Numbered from the stretch's first letter, positions 20,051 through 29,630 are shown. The stretch is DNA of 64,000 nucleotides from Staphylococcus pseudintermedius (GCF_001792775.2 NZ_MLGE02000016.1:1-64000); one strand, 5' to 3'. Notes: a model not told the origin generated them from the sequence alone. Numbers and translations: made by a program.

Positions 20051-22231
20051 TTATTTTTTCACATTTTTTAATCGCAAGGCATTTAATACAACTGAAACTG
20101 AACTAAATGCCATCGCTGTACCTGCAACCCAAGGTGCTAAAAAGCCTGCTGCAGCAATAGGGATACCAATCAAATTATAACAAAAGGCGAAAAATAAGTT
20201 TTGTTTAATATTTTTAATCGTAAGGCGACTAAGTTGAAGTGCATCGGCAATACCGTCCAAATGATTACGTACAAGCGCAATGTCTGCGGATTCTAATGCG
20301 ATGTCTGAGCCAGAACCCATTGCGACGCCGATATCACTTTTCATTAGTGCTGGTGCATCATTAATGCCATCACCGACCATCATGACACGTTTTCCTTCGT
20401 TTTGGAGTTCAGTAACGACTTTAGATTTTTCATCTGGTTTCACTTCTGCGATGACACGTGTAAAGCCGAGTTCACGACCGATTGCTTGCGCTGTCTGTTT
20501 ACTATCTCCACTCAACATCACTAAGTCGTAATTTTTGTTTAACGTTTCAATGACTGCTTTCGCTTCTGCTTTTGGATCATCTCTCACACCGATGATTGCG
20601 ACGAGTGTTTCATTAATTGTCATACCAACCACTGTTGCGCCCTGTTCTGCCACCGAATGTATTCTATCTTGTTGTTCTTGAGTTAAGTCGTTGTTTGTAA
20701 CGAAACGAATGGAACCGATACGCACACGGTTGTCGTCAATAACACCTGAAATACCACTTCCTGCATGTGTCTCATATTGCGAAACAGTGTGGACCGCTTC
20801 GTCACTATAATAATCGACTAACGCTTTAGACAGTGGATGCTCTGATTGCATTTCCAGACTTTTAACATAAGCGCCAATAGTTGGTTCTTCCGTTTCATGG
20901 TACACGTGCACGACTTTAGGTTCGCCGTTCGTAATTGTACCAGTTTTATCAAAGACAATCGTATCGACATGTTGGGCTTGTTCTAATGCTTCTGCTGTTT
21001 TAAATAAAATACCAGATTCTGCTGCACGACCTGACCCAACCATAATCGAAGTCGGTGTCGCAAGTCCTAGAGCACAAGGACAGGCAATGACGATGACAGC
21101 GATGAAAATTTCAAATGCTGCCGTAAATTGAAACGGTGTGACAACGAAAAACCATACGATAAATGACAGTAATGCCAACACAACGACAGTCGGTACGAAA
21201 ATATTTGAAATTTTGTCAGCTAACCGTTGAATTTGTGGTTTATCATTTTGCGCTTCTTCAACGACTTTAATAATTTGATTCAATACTAAATCTTCACCAA
21301 CATGGGTCACTTGAAGTTTAATAAAATTCGTTTGGTTGATTGTACTTCCAATGACAGTATCGCCGATATTTTTTTCAACGGGCATACTTTCCCCTGTCAA
21401 CATCGCTTCATTGACCGTTGTGGAACCTTCAATCACTTGACCGTCTAATGGAATTTGTTGACCACTTCTCACCCATACAATGTCACCTACACGGACATCA
21501 TCAATCGCAATCATTTCAATCTTGCCATCACGTTCCACTTCCGCATCTTTCACTTGTAATGCAGCAAGTTTGCTAATCGCGTCACTCGCATGCCCTTTTG
21601 CACGCATTTCGAAATATTTACCTAATAAAATGAGTGTAATTAATACCGCACTCGTTTCAAAATAAAGTGGTACATGACCGCTATGGCCCAAATGTGTCAA
21701 CATTAAATAAAGACTATAAAAGTAAGCCGCTGAAGTTCCCATCGCAACGAGAACGTCCATGTTCGCACTTTTACTTTTCAAAGATTTATAAGCACCGACA
21801 TAAAATTGCCAGCCGAGTACAAATTGAATCGGCGTTGCTAATATAAATTGAAACCAGCCGTTCATTAAAAGTTCTGGAACTGGAATAAAACCTAAAAATG
21901 AAAAATGGCCGAACATCGTATACAGTAACGGTAATGCTAAAATGAGTGAAATAATGAATTTCCCTTTTTGTCGCTTCAATTCATCACTTTTTCGTTTAGC
22001 TGTTTCATCTTTCGTCTCCATTGGAAAAGCTTCATACCCGATTTTAGCGACACGTTCATAAATCTCTTCAATCGAAATCTGGCTCGGATCGTACTTCACT
22101 GTCCCATTTTCCATCACTAAGTTGACATTAATTTGGTCAATTCCCGCTTCACGCTGGAGCACCCGTTCAATACGTGCTGAACAGGCGGCACATGTCATAC
22201 CTGTAATTTTGAAAGTTTCTTCTTGAGTCAT
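20051..22231 (-). CDS. copA: Copper-exporting P1B-type ATPase CopA
   Basis: The 726-residue heavy-metal ATPase has one N-terminal HMA domain (GMTCAAC, C14/C17). The actuator motif is TGES (279-282), the membrane CPC is at 384-386, the phosphorylated Asp is D428 in DKTGT, the HP motif is SEHPLS (465-466), and the ATP hinge motif GDGIND follows. CPC plus HP marks a Cu(I) exporter. Only one HMA domain is present, where I recall two in S. aureus CopA. It is the last gene of the csoR-csoZ-copZ-copA cluster and has its own CsoR-type operator just upstream of the start. Confidence 0.95.
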   Translation of the reverse strand: MTQEETFKITGMTCAACSARIERVLQREAGIDQINVNLVMENGTVKYDPSQISIEEIYERVAKIGYEAFPMETKDETAKRKSDELKRQKGKFIISLILALPLLYTMFGHFSFLGFIPVPELLMNGWFQFILATPIQFVLGWQFYVGAYKSLKSKSANMDVLVAMGTSAAYFYSLYLMLTHLGHSGHVPLYFETSAVLITLILLGKYFEMRAKGHASDAISKLAALQVKDAEVERDGKIEMIAIDDVRVGDIVWVRSGQQIPLDGQVIEGSTTVNEAMLTGESMPVEKNIGDTVIGSTINQTNFIKLQVTHVGEDLVLNQIIKVVEEAQNDKPQIQRLADKISNIFVPTVVVLALLSFIVWFFVVTPFQFTAAFEIFIAVIVIACPCALGLATPTSIMVGSGRAAESGILFKTAEALEQAQHVDTIVFDKTGTITNGEPKVVHVYHETEEPTIGAYVKSLEMQSEHPLSKALVDYYSDEAVHTVSQYETHAGSGISGVIDDNRVRIGSIRFVTNNDLTQEQQDRIHSVAEQGATVVGMTINETLVAIIGVRDDPKAEAKAVIETLNKNYDLVMLSGDSKQTAQAIGRELGFTRVIAEVKPDEKSKVVTELQNEGKRVMMVGDGINDAPALMKSDIGVAMGSGSDIALESADIALVRNHLDGIADALQLSRLTIKNIKQNLFFAFCYNLIGIPIAAAGFLAPWVAGTAMAFSSVSVVLNALRLKNVKK

Positions 22232-22243
22232 TATGTCATCTCC

Positions 22244-22262
22244 TATACCTATAGAGGGTATA
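22244..22262 (-). promoter_or_regulatory. CsoR-type operator upstream of copA
   Basis: TATACC-N7-GGTATA, an inverted repeat with 6-base arms and a GC-containing flank, matches the arrangement of the operator upstream of csoR. It lies 13 bases before the copA start, overlapping the region just upstream of the ribosome-binding site. CsoR proteins bind such sites and release them on Cu(I) binding. No clean -35/-10 pair was found with it. Confidence 0.6.
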
Positions 22263-22278
22263 TTTTAAATACGAAATG

Positions 22279-22318
22279 AGGGCTTACCTCTCATCTCTTC
22301 AATGAAAAACTAAGCCCT
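22279..22318 (-). terminator. Hairpin between copZ and copA (possible partial terminator)
   Basis: AGGGCTTA and TAAGCCCT form a perfect 8-bp stem with a 24-base loop, 14 bases past the copZ stop. The downstream minus-strand sequence (CATTTCGTATTT) is only moderately T-rich, so it may attenuate or stabilise mRNA rather than stop transcription fully. Confidence 0.45.
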
Positions 22319-22331
22319 GATTGCTGTTAAA

Positions 22332-22538
22332 TTATGATATAACGTCATACCCTTGATCGTAAATACGTTGTTTCACATCTGCTAATGCACTGTCATCTGT
22401 TACTTCTACTTCTACTCTGTTGTCAGCTGGAAATGCTTCAACGTGGGTCACATGCGCATTTTCTTTCACTGCACCTTCAACTGCTGCTTTACAATGCGCA
22501 CAAGTCATACCTTCTACTTCAATCATATGTTTTGCCAT
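22332..22538 (-). CDS. copZ: Copper chaperone CopZ
   Basis: The 68-residue HMA-fold protein has the metal-binding motif GMTCAHC near residues 10-16. It carries Cu(I) to CopA. It is 3 bases after csoZ and about 100 bases before copA. The size and the ferredoxin-like βαββαβ pattern match CopZ. Confidence 0.94.
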   Translation of the reverse strand: MAKHMIEVEGMTCAHCKAAVEGAVKENAHVTHVEAFPADNRVEVEVTDDSALADVKQRIYDQGYDVIS

Positions 22539-22541
22539 CAG

Positions 22542-22763
22542 TTACACTCCTTTATGTGATTGGATAACAGGAAATCCTGCATCATAAATTTCTTTTTCTA
22601 TCGTGTTCAAATTTGCTGGCGTGTCATAAGTGAGCGTCAACGATTGTGTTGCCACATCAATAGCAACAGACTCGACACCAATTAAACGAAGCAAACGATC
22701 AGATAGCTGTTGTTGCTGTGCTTCAGTTGTCAGTTGTGTTACTTTAACATAACCATTTTCCAT
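22542..22763 (-). CDS. csoZ: HMA-fold protein without CxxC, CsoZ-like
   Basis: The 73-residue protein has the length and hydrophobic pattern of an HMA domain, with IGVESVAIDVATQSLTLTYD as the βαβ core and a C-terminal YDAGFPV. The CxxC loop is replaced by TTEA and the protein has no cysteine. It lies 12 bases after csoR and 3 bases before copZ. S. aureus has a csoR-csoZ pair at the corresponding site, so csoZ is the likely identity. Without cysteines a classic chaperone role is doubtful; the function is unknown. Confidence 0.7.
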   Translation of the reverse strand: MENGYVKVTQLTTEAQQQQLSDRLLRLIGVESVAIDVATQSLTLTYDTPANLNTIEKEIYDAGFPVIQSHKGV

Positions 22764-22775
22764 AATTGTACCTCA

Positions 22776-23063
22776 CTAATCTTTCATGAGTTTTTGAAAT
22801 GTTACTAATAACTCTTCCATCGCTTCGTCTTGGTGTCCCGCGTCAATCTTATGCTTGATGCATCCTTTCATATGATGATCTAACAGACGCGACGCCACAC
22901 TGTTTAAAGCCGAACGTGTCGCTCTAATTTGCGTCAACACGTCATCACAATAGACATCTTCGTCAATCATTCGGTTGATTGCTTTCACTTGGCCTTCAAT
23001 ACGATTCAAACGCGACTTCAAGTTACGTTTAATTTCTTCAGAATGATGTGCTTGTTCAGTCAT
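22776..23063 (-). CDS. csoR: Copper-sensing repressor CsoR
   Basis: This is a 95-residue all-helical DUF156 repressor. C39, H64 and C68 reproduce the Cys-X24-His-X3-Cys Cu(I) ligand set of CsoR, which separates it from formaldehyde- or persulfide-sensing relatives. It represses the copper genes and lets go on Cu(I) binding. The gene is first in its operon, and its promoter carries an operator-like palindrome, so it is probably autoregulated. Confidence 0.94.
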   Translation of the reverse strand: MTEQAHHSEEIKRNLKSRLNRIEGQVKAINRMIDEDVYCDDVLTQIRATRSALNSVASRLLDHHMKGCIKHKIDAGHQDEAMEELLVTFQKLMKD

Positions 23064-23095
23064 GTCACATCCCCCAGATTCATTTTGATATTATT

Positions 23096-23124
23096 ATGAT
23101 ATACCCTGTATAGGTATATGTCAA
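23096..23124 (-). promoter_or_regulatory. csoR promoter overlapped by a CsoR operator
   Basis: On the minus strand TTGACA (23119-23124) and TATCAT (23096-23101) are 17 bases apart. Almost the whole spacer is the palindrome ATATACC-N7-GGTATAT (23099-23119), the same TATACC-N7-GGTATA core as near copA. Binding there would block RNA polymerase. Confidence 0.8.
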
Positions 23125-23194
23125 TGCGTAAAATTCCTCTATTTTATAGAACATGATACAATAAAAGCACTTCACGAAAAAGGAGATAAAAGTG

Positions 23195-24685
23195 ATGCCA
23201 GAGTTTTTTTATGCGATATTTTATAATCACAATGTACTGTTCAATTACATATTAGTCGGTGCATTTTTATTAAATTTAATCTTCATCTTTACCATTATTT
23301 TTATGGAACGAAGAAGTGCGAGTTCCATCTGGGCATGGATTTTTGTATTAGGCTTATTCCCGCTTGTAGGCTTTGTACTTTATTTATTATTCGGCCGACA
23401 AATCCAGAGAAAATCCATTTTTAAACTTGAAAAACAAGATCGTATCGGTTTAGACTCTATCGTGAATGATCAACTTACTGCAATTAAAAATGGAGAATTT
23501 GAAGTTGATAACCCCCATATTCAAAACTACAGTCGTATGATCCAAATGTTACTGTATAACAATGCTGCCTTTTATACGAACAATAACGAAATTAAGTTAT
23601 TGACAGATGGTAACGAAAAATTCGATTGTTTAAAGGAAGATATTCGTAATGCAGAGCGCTATGTACATATTCAATATTATATTTTCCGTCACGATACCCT
23701 TGGTAAAAGTATTTTAAAACTGTTAGAAGAAAAACTCGAACAAGGTGTAGAAGTCAAAATGTTATATGATGACATGGGGTCGCGCGCACTCACATTACGC
23801 GATTTTAAACGCTTTAAAGAAAAAGGAGGACATGTAGAATCATTTTTCCCATCCAAACTGCCGCTCATTAATTTACGAATGAACAATCGAAATCACCGAA
23901 AAATTGTGATCATTGATGGTCAGATCGGCTATGTAGGTGGCTTTAATGTCGGAAATGAATATCTCGGCTTATCTAAAAAGTTTGGGTATTGGCGTGATAC
24001 ACATTTACGTATTCAAGGGAATGCTGTCAGTGCACTTCAGTTGCGTTTCATTTTAGACTGGAACTCTCAATCGCACCGTGACAACATTACCTATAGTAGT
24101 CAATATTTCCCAAAACCGCAACAGACTCATAATGGCAATATTGGGGTTCAAATTGCTTCAAGTGGTCCAGACGAATTTTGGGAACAAGTCAAATATGGTT
24201 ATTTAAAAATGATTTCGATGGCGAAAAATGATATTTACATTCAAACACCTTACTTCGTGCCTGATGAAGCTTTTATGGATGCGCTTAAAATTGCAGCTTT
24301 AGGTGGCGTTAACGTTAATATTATGATTCCATCGAAACCTGATCACCCATTCGTTTACTGGGCCACTTTTAAAAATGTCGCGAGTTTACTCGAGGCCGGC
24401 GCACGTGTTTACCTTTATGATAACGGCTTTTTACACGCGAAAACATTAACCATTGATGATGAAATTACGAGTGTAGGTACAACAAATATGGATAATCGGA
24501 GTTTTACCTTAAATTTTGAAGTGAATGCATTTGTATATAATGAAAAATTAGCGAGAGAAGTACGCGAAAGTTTTGAAGAAGACTTAAAAGTATGTAGCGA
24601 ATTGACGAAAGAACGCTATGCCCAACGCAGCTTATGGATCAAATTTAAAGAGTCCGTCAGTCAATTGCTCTCCCCTATTTTATAA
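23195..24685 (+). CDS. cls: Cardiolipin synthase
   Basis: The 496-residue membrane protein of the phospholipase D family condenses two phosphatidylglycerols into cardiolipin. Two N-terminal helices (about 10-65) precede two HKD motifs, [17 protein letters not shown] near residue 233 and [16 protein letters not shown] near 412. The ATG at 23195 is 9 bases after AAGGAG; an overlapping GTG at 23192 is possible. Divergent from csoR. The position beside csoR-csoZ matches the S. aureus cls2 locus as I recall it. Confidence 0.94.
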   Translation: MPEFFYAIFYNHNVLFNYILVGAFLLNLIFIFTIIFMERRSASSIWAWIFVLGLFPLVGFVLYLLFGRQIQRKSIFKLEKQDRIGLDSIVNDQLTAIKNGEFEVDNPHIQNYSRMIQMLLYNNAAFYTNNNEIKLLTDGNEKFDCLKEDIRNAERYVHIQYYIFRHDTLGKSILKLLEEKLEQGVEVKMLYDDMGSRALTLRDFKRFKEKGGHVESFFPSKLPLINLRMNNRNHRKIVIIDGQIGYVGGFNVGNEYLGLSKKFGYWRDTHLRIQGNAVSALQLRFILDWNSQSHRDNITYSSQYFPKPQQTHNGNIGVQIASSGPDEFWEQVKYGYLKMISMAKNDIYIQTPYFVPDEAFMDALKIAALGGVNVNIMIPSKPDHPFVYWATFKNVASLLEAGARVYLYDNGFLHAKTLTIDDEITSVGTTNMDNRSFTLNFEVNAFVYNEKLAREVRESFEEDLKVCSELTKERYAQRSLWIKFKESVSQLLSPIL

Positions 24686-24705
24686 CTTAAGGAATGACTA
24701 ACAAA

Positions 24706-25362
24706 ATGAAACAACAGCATATTCAAGCAGCAGAACAATATATGAGAAAGACACATCAACATGATAGTAGTGGACACGACATCGCGCATGTGTTACGTGT
24801 TAGAAAGCGCGCCCTTGAAATCGCACAACACTATCCATCAGCTGACCCTTACCATATCGAAATGGCATCACTCCTCCATGACACTGTTGATGACAAATTG
24901 GTAGACGTCAAAAGTAGCCGTCAAGCATTATTTGCATTTTTTAAGGAACAAGGTGTATCAGTAATGGATCAAGAAGCCATTATTTACATTATTGACCATA
25001 TGAGCTTTCGAAAAACTAAAAAAGTCGGTACACTGAAAACAATTGAAGCACAAATTGTCCAAGATGCTGACAGACTTGATGCTATCGGCGCAATTGGCAT
25101 TGCACGTACATTTCAATTTGCTGGTCACTTTAATGAACCGATGTGGACAGGGACACATCGGTTAACCGAAATGTATCAACTGTCAGACATAGACGCGGTA
25201 CCACCATCAGCAATCAAACACTTCTTTGAAAAGCTACTCAAATTAAAAGATTTAATGAATACACCTGTAGCAAAAGACATGGCGCAACAACGTCATGATT
25301 TTATGGAAAGTTTTTTACAACAATTTTTTGCTGAATGGGACACTGAAATCAAACGGTCATGA
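24706..25362 (+). CDS. HD-domain phosphohydrolase
   Basis: This encodes a predicted cytoplasmic metal-dependent phosphohydrolase of 218 residues. The HD-family ligands are visible as HDIAHVLRV (near residue 25), LLHDTVDD (near 55) and DADRLDAIG (near 127), as in YedJ-type proteins. The substrate is unknown. AAGGA lies 12 bases before the ATG at 24706; the in-frame ATG at 24694 has no room for a ribosome-binding site. It follows cls by about 20 bases and is probably cotranscribed with it. Confidence 0.85.
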   Translation: MKQQHIQAAEQYMRKTHQHDSSGHDIAHVLRVRKRALEIAQHYPSADPYHIEMASLLHDTVDDKLVDVKSSRQALFAFFKEQGVSVMDQEAIIYIIDHMSFRKTKKVGTLKTIEAQIVQDADRLDAIGAIGIARTFQFAGHFNEPMWTGTHRLTEMYQLSDIDAVPPSAIKHFFEKLLKLKDLMNTPVAKDMAQQRHDFMESFLQQFFAEWDTEIKRS

Positions 25363-25367
25363 ATAGG

Positions 25368-25398
25368 AAAAGGCTGGGAACTTAGCATCCCAGCCTTT
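25368..25398. terminator. Bidirectional terminator between the HD gene and yidC
   Basis: AAAGGCTGGGA and TCCCAGCCTTT form a perfect 11-bp stem with a short loop between convergent genes. It is the common staphylococcal 'ggctggga' hairpin type. Confidence 0.88.
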
Positions 25399-25415
25399 AA
25401 GTATGTGCAATATGA

Positions 25416-26282
25416 TTATTTCTTTTTGTTCTTTTTACTTACAACTTGTGTGTTTTTACCTGTTTTGTTGCCATTTTTTTCTGCTTCAAACTTTTTAATT
25501 AATGGCGCCACTTCTTCTTTTGCTTTTTTACCATATACCACATTGGCAATATAAGTTTGAACTACAAGGAAAGCTGCTGATACTGACCAATATAAACCTA
25601 ACGCCGCCGCAGAGCTGAATGAAATCCACACAATCATAATTGGTGAGATAATCATCATCATATAACCCATTTGACGTTGTTCTTGAGGCATATTAAAACT
25701 TGACACATAGGCTTGGATGAAGTAAAGGACACCCGCAATGATAGTAATCCAAATATCCGGTTTATCTAAATGGAACCATAAGAAATCTGAGTACTTCGTG
25801 ATTCCGCCACCAGACGGATATTTTAAGACGAAGAATAATCCCATGATGATTGGCATTTGAAGTATAAGCGGTAAACAGCCTAACATACTTGCCATTGGAT
25901 TCATGTTATATTTTTTGTATACTTGCATCATTTCTTGGTTCGCTGCCATTTTGTCTTCTTGTGTACGTGCACGTTTTACTTTTTCTTGCGCTTCTGTAAT
26001 TTCAGGTTTCGCAATTTTCATTTTTTCACGCATCATATGCATGTTTTTGTAATTTGATAACATGAAAGGTAATAAGACGATACGTACAACCAATACGATG
26101 ATAATAATGGCTAAACCATAGTTATTATTTAAATGATCCCCTAACCAGTGAATCAATCTGTCCATTGGTTGAACAAACGTATTGAAAAAGAATCCGTCTC
26201 GATTACTCGGTTTACTATAGTCACAACCCGCTAGAAGTAAAACTACACCTGCAAGCATTGTCATTAACGCTTTGTTCTTCAT
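25416..26282 (-). CDS. yidC: Membrane protein insertase YidC/OxaA lipoprotein
   Basis: The 288-residue protein has a lipobox LLLAGC at residues 15-20. The YidC core has five membrane segments beginning near residue 35, the family signature [18 protein letters not shown] near 135, and a lysine-rich C-tail. It inserts and folds membrane proteins such as F-ATPase subunit c. The start at 26282 follows AGAGGTGG and puts the signal sequence at the N-terminus. It is downstream of thiE with an 88-base gap that can hold its own promoter. Confidence 0.95.
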   Translation of the reverse strand: MKNKALMTMLAGVVLLLAGCDYSKPSNRDGFFFNTFVQPMDRLIHWLGDHLNNNYGLAIIIIVLVVRIVLLPFMLSNYKNMHMMREKMKIAKPEITEAQEKVKRARTQEDKMAANQEMMQVYKKYNMNPMASMLGCLPLILQMPIIMGLFFVLKYPSGGGITKYSDFLWFHLDKPDIWITIIAGVLYFIQAYVSSFNMPQEQRQMGYMMMIISPIMIVWISFSSAAALGLYWSVSAAFLVVQTYIANVVYGKKAKEEVAPLIKKFEAEKNGNKTGKNTQVVSKKNKKK

Positions 26283-26370
26283 TTTTCCACCTCTAATGAT
26301 ATATTCACATAAATGATATTTTATCATAGAAATAGACGCGGTGGAAACATATTCCGGCATAAATTGAACT

Positions 26371-27009
26371 TTATTTAAAATATTGTAAGTAACGTTTCAC
26401 AGATTTTTCAATATCTGTACTGTGTGTAATTGATGAAATCGTCGCAATACCATCAGCGCCGTTTTTAAGAAGTGGCGCCACATTTTCTTCAGTAATTCCA
26501 CCAATAGCGACCATCGGAATGTTTTCATCGTATTCTCGCATACGTCGAATTAAACGGATGCCACCTGGTTTACTTGCATCCAACTTAGAACTTGTTTCAT
26601 ATACAGGGCCCACACCAATATAATCGACATTGGTAAGGTCAGACTGATCATATTCTTCAAAACTTCCGACGCTGAGGCCGATAATTTTATCTTCTAATAA
26701 ATGTTGAAATGACTGTACTTTCGCATCTTCTTGGCCAACATGTATACCATCTGCATCAATTTCAATCGCTAAATCAACATCATCATTAACAATGAAGGGT
26801 ACTTGATAATGGCGACACAAGTCTCTTAAACGAACGGCCATTGCAGTTTTCTCCTCACCTTGTAAAGATGAAGAGCCTTTTTCACGAAATTGATACATCG
26901 TAATACCCGCTTCTAACGCTTCTTTTAAAATACCATCTAGGCTACCTTGTTTGACATCTTGTGTACCTGCAATAAAATACACACGTAATTGTTTTCGATT
27001 AAATGTCAT
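26371..27009 (-). CDS. thiE: Thiamine-phosphate synthase
   Basis: This is a 212-residue TIM-barrel enzyme joining HMP-PP and HET-P into thiamine phosphate. Motifs are YQFREKG near residue 40, [10 protein letters not shown] near 72, DGIHVGQ near 85, [12 protein letters not shown] near 132 and AIGGI near 175. It is the last gene of the thi operon and overlaps the thiM end by 11 bases. The ATG at 27009 is preferred over a GTG two codons upstream. Confidence 0.95.
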   Translation of the reverse strand: MTFNRKQLRVYFIAGTQDVKQGSLDGILKEALEAGITMYQFREKGSSSLQGEEKTAMAVRLRDLCRHYQVPFIVNDDVDLAIEIDADGIHVGQEDAKVQSFQHLLEDKIIGLSVGSFEEYDQSDLTNVDYIGVGPVYETSSKLDASKPGGIRLIRRMREYDENIPMVAIGGITEENVAPLLKNGADGIATISSITHSTDIEKSVKRYLQYFK

Positions 27010-27802
27010 TTTCACTCACTTCTCTCTTTTTAATCTCCAATAAATAGGACTCAGCTAAAGTTTGGTTTAATGCATCGATAAAAGCGACTAAAAATGTACC
27101 CGGTAAATCTGCACCTTCACGTAATTCAGCTTGTTCTGCTGAAATGTTATAGTACGAAACGGCTTCGATGAGTTGGTCGATAGATGGTTTTGTTTCACCT
27201 AATAGAAAACTTGCCACCACCGCGCCTAATAAACAACCTGCTCCGGTAATTTTTGTCAACAATGGAGAACCATTTGATAAGATGACCACCTTACCATCGT
27301 GTACAATGACATCCTCTTTACCTGAGAGGACAATCGCGGTTTGATACTTTTCGTAAGCTTGTTGTGCAATGCTGACCACATCAATATCAGAAGCACTATC
27401 TGTTCCTTTCATCGTCGTCGCTGTATCCACTAATGTCAATATTTCAGATGCATTGCCTTTAATGACAGCCACATCAATTTCTTCTAAAAAGCGTTGACAA
27501 AAATCTTTACGGAATTGCGATGCGCCTACTGCAACAGGGTCAAAAACAATGGGTACACCCATTTGATTCGCAGACTTAGCAATGGTAAGCATGTCTTCAC
27601 TATTTCTCGTGGTTAACGTACCTATATTGATTAATAAGCCTTGTGTTACCTTGAAAAAATCTACTGCTTCTTCTGGTGCTTCACTCATTGCCGGACTTGC
27701 CCCCATACTCAACAAACCATTGGCAGTAAAATTTTTGACGACATCATTTGTATAACAAACGACAAGGGGTTGTTGCTTTCTGACTGCTGCTAAATAATTC
27801 AT
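26999..27802 (-). CDS. thiM: Hydroxyethylthiazole kinase
   Basis: The 267-residue ribokinase-like enzyme phosphorylates 4-methyl-5-(2-hydroxyethyl)thiazole for salvage. [18 protein letters not shown] (near 30-47), [10 protein letters not shown] (near 117) and the C-terminal [10 protein letters not shown] anion-hole motif near 200 are clear. The ATG at 27802 follows GGTGGG. It lies 1 base after thiD. Confidence 0.95.
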   Translation of the reverse strand: MNYLAAVRKQQPLVVCYTNDVVKNFTANGLLSMGASPAMSEAPEEAVDFFKVTQGLLINIGTLTTRNSEDMLTIAKSANQMGVPIVFDPVAVGASQFRKDFCQRFLEEIDVAVIKGNASEILTLVDTATTMKGTDSASDIDVVSIAQQAYEKYQTAIVLSGKEDVIVHDGKVVILSNGSPLLTKITGAGCLLGAVVASFLLGETKPSIDQLIEAVSYYNISAEQAELREGADLPGTFLVAFIDALNQTLAESYLLEIKKREVSENDI

Positions 27803-27803
27803 G

Positions 27804-28613
27804 TTAATCCCACCCATTTAATTTTTCATATGCAAAGTGATTCACTGGACCTCGACCTTTACCAATTTCTGGTGTATGTTGAATCGCTAATGAGATGTAT
27901 TTTTTTGCTTTAGCTACGGCGTCATAAACTGATTTTCCTTTAGCTAATTCGGCTGTGATGACGGCTGAAAATGTACATCCTGTGCCGTGTGTATGTTGCG
28001 TTGAAAAACGTTCACTTTTAAACTCGTAATGACCCTCTTGCGTAAATAAGTGATCGATGGCATCACCTTCTAAATGGCCACCTTTAATAATGACCCCTTT
28101 TGAACCAATATCATGAATGAAAAAGCGACCAACTTGATGAATTTTTTCCACCGAATCGATTGTAACACCAGCGATTTCTTCAGCTTCTGGAACATTAGGT
28201 GTTGCTACATCTGCATAAGGTAACAGTGTTTCTTTAAGACGATTTCGCACTTTTTGGTCCATTAAAGAATCACCACTTTTAGCAACCATAACTGGGTCAA
28301 TCACATATGGAATATCCACCTTTTTCAAATTTGACGCAATCACTTCCATCATCTCTGGTGTCGGAATCATACCTGTCTTTAACGCATGTGGCATTTCATC
28401 ATTAAAGACACTGGCTAATTGTTCTTCTAACCAACTTGCTTCTAAATTATGAATATGTTGTACACCCATTGAATTTTGAGCCACGATACTTGTCACTGCA
28501 GCCATACCATAGACACCACAAGAATGGAAAGATTTCAAGTCTGCCATCGCCCCTGCACCACCACTTGGATCTGTGCCTGCAATCGTTAGCGCAATTTTTG
28601 GTTTTTTCATCAT
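27804..28613 (-). CDS. thiD: Hydroxymethylpyrimidine/phosphomethylpyrimidine kinase
   Basis: The 269-residue ribokinase-family enzyme phosphorylates HMP and HMP-P. The N-terminal [20 protein letters not shown] and the C-terminal [11 protein letters not shown] are diagnostic. GGAGGAG precedes two adjacent ATGs at 28613 and 28610; the first overlaps the tenA stop (ATGA). This Shine-Dalgarno sequence lies inside the last tenA codons, so coupling to the now interrupted tenA may be disturbed. Confidence 0.94.
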   Translation of the reverse strand: MMKKPKIALTIAGTDPSGGAGAMADLKSFHSCGVYGMAAVTSIVAQNSMGVQHIHNLEASWLEEQLASVFNDEMPHALKTGMIPTPEMMEVIASNLKKVDIPYVIDPVMVAKSGDSLMDQKVRNRLKETLLPYADVATPNVPEAEEIAGVTIDSVEKIHQVGRFFIHDIGSKGVIIKGGHLEGDAIDHLFTQEGHYEFKSERFSTQHTHGTGCTFSAVITAELAKGKSVYDAVAKAKKYISLAIQHTPEIGKGRGPVNHFAYEKLNGWD

Positions 28614-29293
28614 TTTTCTCCTCCAAATTCCCATTTTTCAAGTTGATTAGCCATATTGAAAAAGTTTCGCTCATGAACCGTGCTTTGTAGAAAGTTTTGT
28701 CTTAATTGTTGTTGAACTTTTTCGGAACTCACTTCTGCATATGAATCAAGCCAACGATCAATATAGGACAACAAAGTATCCATTTCTCTATTGTAAAAAT
28801 CGAACCACCCTTTTAATGGATGATTGGCTTAAAAGTGATGATTTTCAATTGCCATTTTACCTAATCGTTGGTACACATATGGACATGGCGCCATTGCAGC
28901 AATGGTAAAAGCGACATTGTCAAAAGCATATGCGTTATAATACATATGTTTAATATAATGGTCGGCAGATGGATACCAATCCCCTCGTTGAATGATACTT
29001 TGATAATCTTCACCGACATAGTCCGCTAAAATATGATGCACCTCTACCTCTCCAGAACTCGCAAACTGAATTTGTTCTGTTAAAAATTGAATTTCATCTT
29101 TCGTATCCACTTTAGGGATCAGCAGTGCATATATTTTAGCAAATTCATTCAAGTAACGTGAGTCTGCGCGTAAATAATGTTTAACTGATTCTGTCGCAAT
29201 GTCCCCGTTAAGCATACCTTGTATAAAACCATCATGATAAATTTGTTCAATAATGGGTTGAGCTTCTTGTTTAATTTGTTCAGAAAAACGCAT
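28610..29293 (-). pseudogene. tenA: tenA (aminopyrimidine aminohydrolase) interrupted by an in-frame TAA
   Basis: The reading frame encodes TenA/thiaminase II from MRFSEQ at 29293. It has the HYIKHMYY and APCPYVYQ motifs, the latter with the family cysteine, then hits TAA at 28829-28831 (codon 155). The same frame continues unbroken for 72 more codons with a typical TenA end ([31 protein letters not shown]) and stops in an ATGA overlap with thiD. The full frame is 227 residues plus stop, the family length. The truncated product lacks the C-terminal helices and the HER segment that holds the family's catalytic glutamate. It is a recent nonsense mutation, strain-specific decay, or a sequence error. 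Confidence 0.9.
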
Positions 29294-29313
29294 CTTCATT
29301 CTCCTTTAATATG

Positions 29314-29340
29314 AAAAAAGACTACGTTAAAAGTAGCCTT
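29314..29340 (-). terminator. Riboswitch-controlled terminator upstream of tenA
   Basis: On the minus strand AAGGCTAC pairs with GTAGTCTT and runs into Ts, 20 bases before the tenA start and just downstream of the TPP aptamer. It is the expression platform. Confidence 0.85.
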
Positions 29341-29370
29341 GTTCACACACTAAAGCATGCGTGTCCATGT

Positions 29371-29459
29371 GCTACTTCCCTACGTTGGTTTCATCCAAAT
29401 CAGGTTCAGAGGGTCTGAATATCCATTCATCTCAGCCACAAATCGGCACCCCTAGTAGT
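29371..29459 (-). promoter_or_regulatory. TPP riboswitch (THI element) of the thi operon
   Basis: The minus strand has the THI-box blocks in order: GGGGTGC, GGCTGAGATGAAT, ACCCTCTGAACCTGAT, GGATGAAACCAACGTAGGGAAG, closed by a CTACT/AGTAG P1 stem. On TPP binding the downstream terminator should form and shut off tenA-thiD-thiM-thiE. Confidence 0.97.
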
Positions 29460-29481
29460 CCTTCATTTTTTAGTTACCTTT

Positions 29482-29510
29482 AATGTATCAGAAACCTAAC
29501 GCAAGTTCAA
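29482..29510 (-). promoter_or_regulatory. σA promoter of the thi operon
   Basis: TTGAAC (29505-29510) and TACATT (29482-29487), 17 bases apart on the minus strand, place the start about 15-20 bases before the riboswitch. Confidence 0.65.
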
Positions 29511-29630
29511 TTATGTAAAAGCACTAAACAAATTGTGAAATATATGTATAATTTAACAAAACAAATGACTCTATTAGATTATTTTACATTTCTTATGAAT
29601 CATTCGATAAATATTAATGAGAATAAAAGT

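Noticed and set aside
22279-22318. The copZ-copA hairpin as a full terminator
   Set aside because: The following T-tract is weak and copA lacks a clear separate promoter, so it is reported only as a possible partial terminator.
28447-28674. A 75-codon minus-strand frame across the tenA/thiD junction
   Set aside because: It is an out-of-frame shadow; the true tenA frame continues in register after the TAA.
28831-29293. A frameshift as the cause of the short tenA
   Set aside because: The downstream TenA sequence is in the same frame as the upstream part, so only a nonsense codon is needed.
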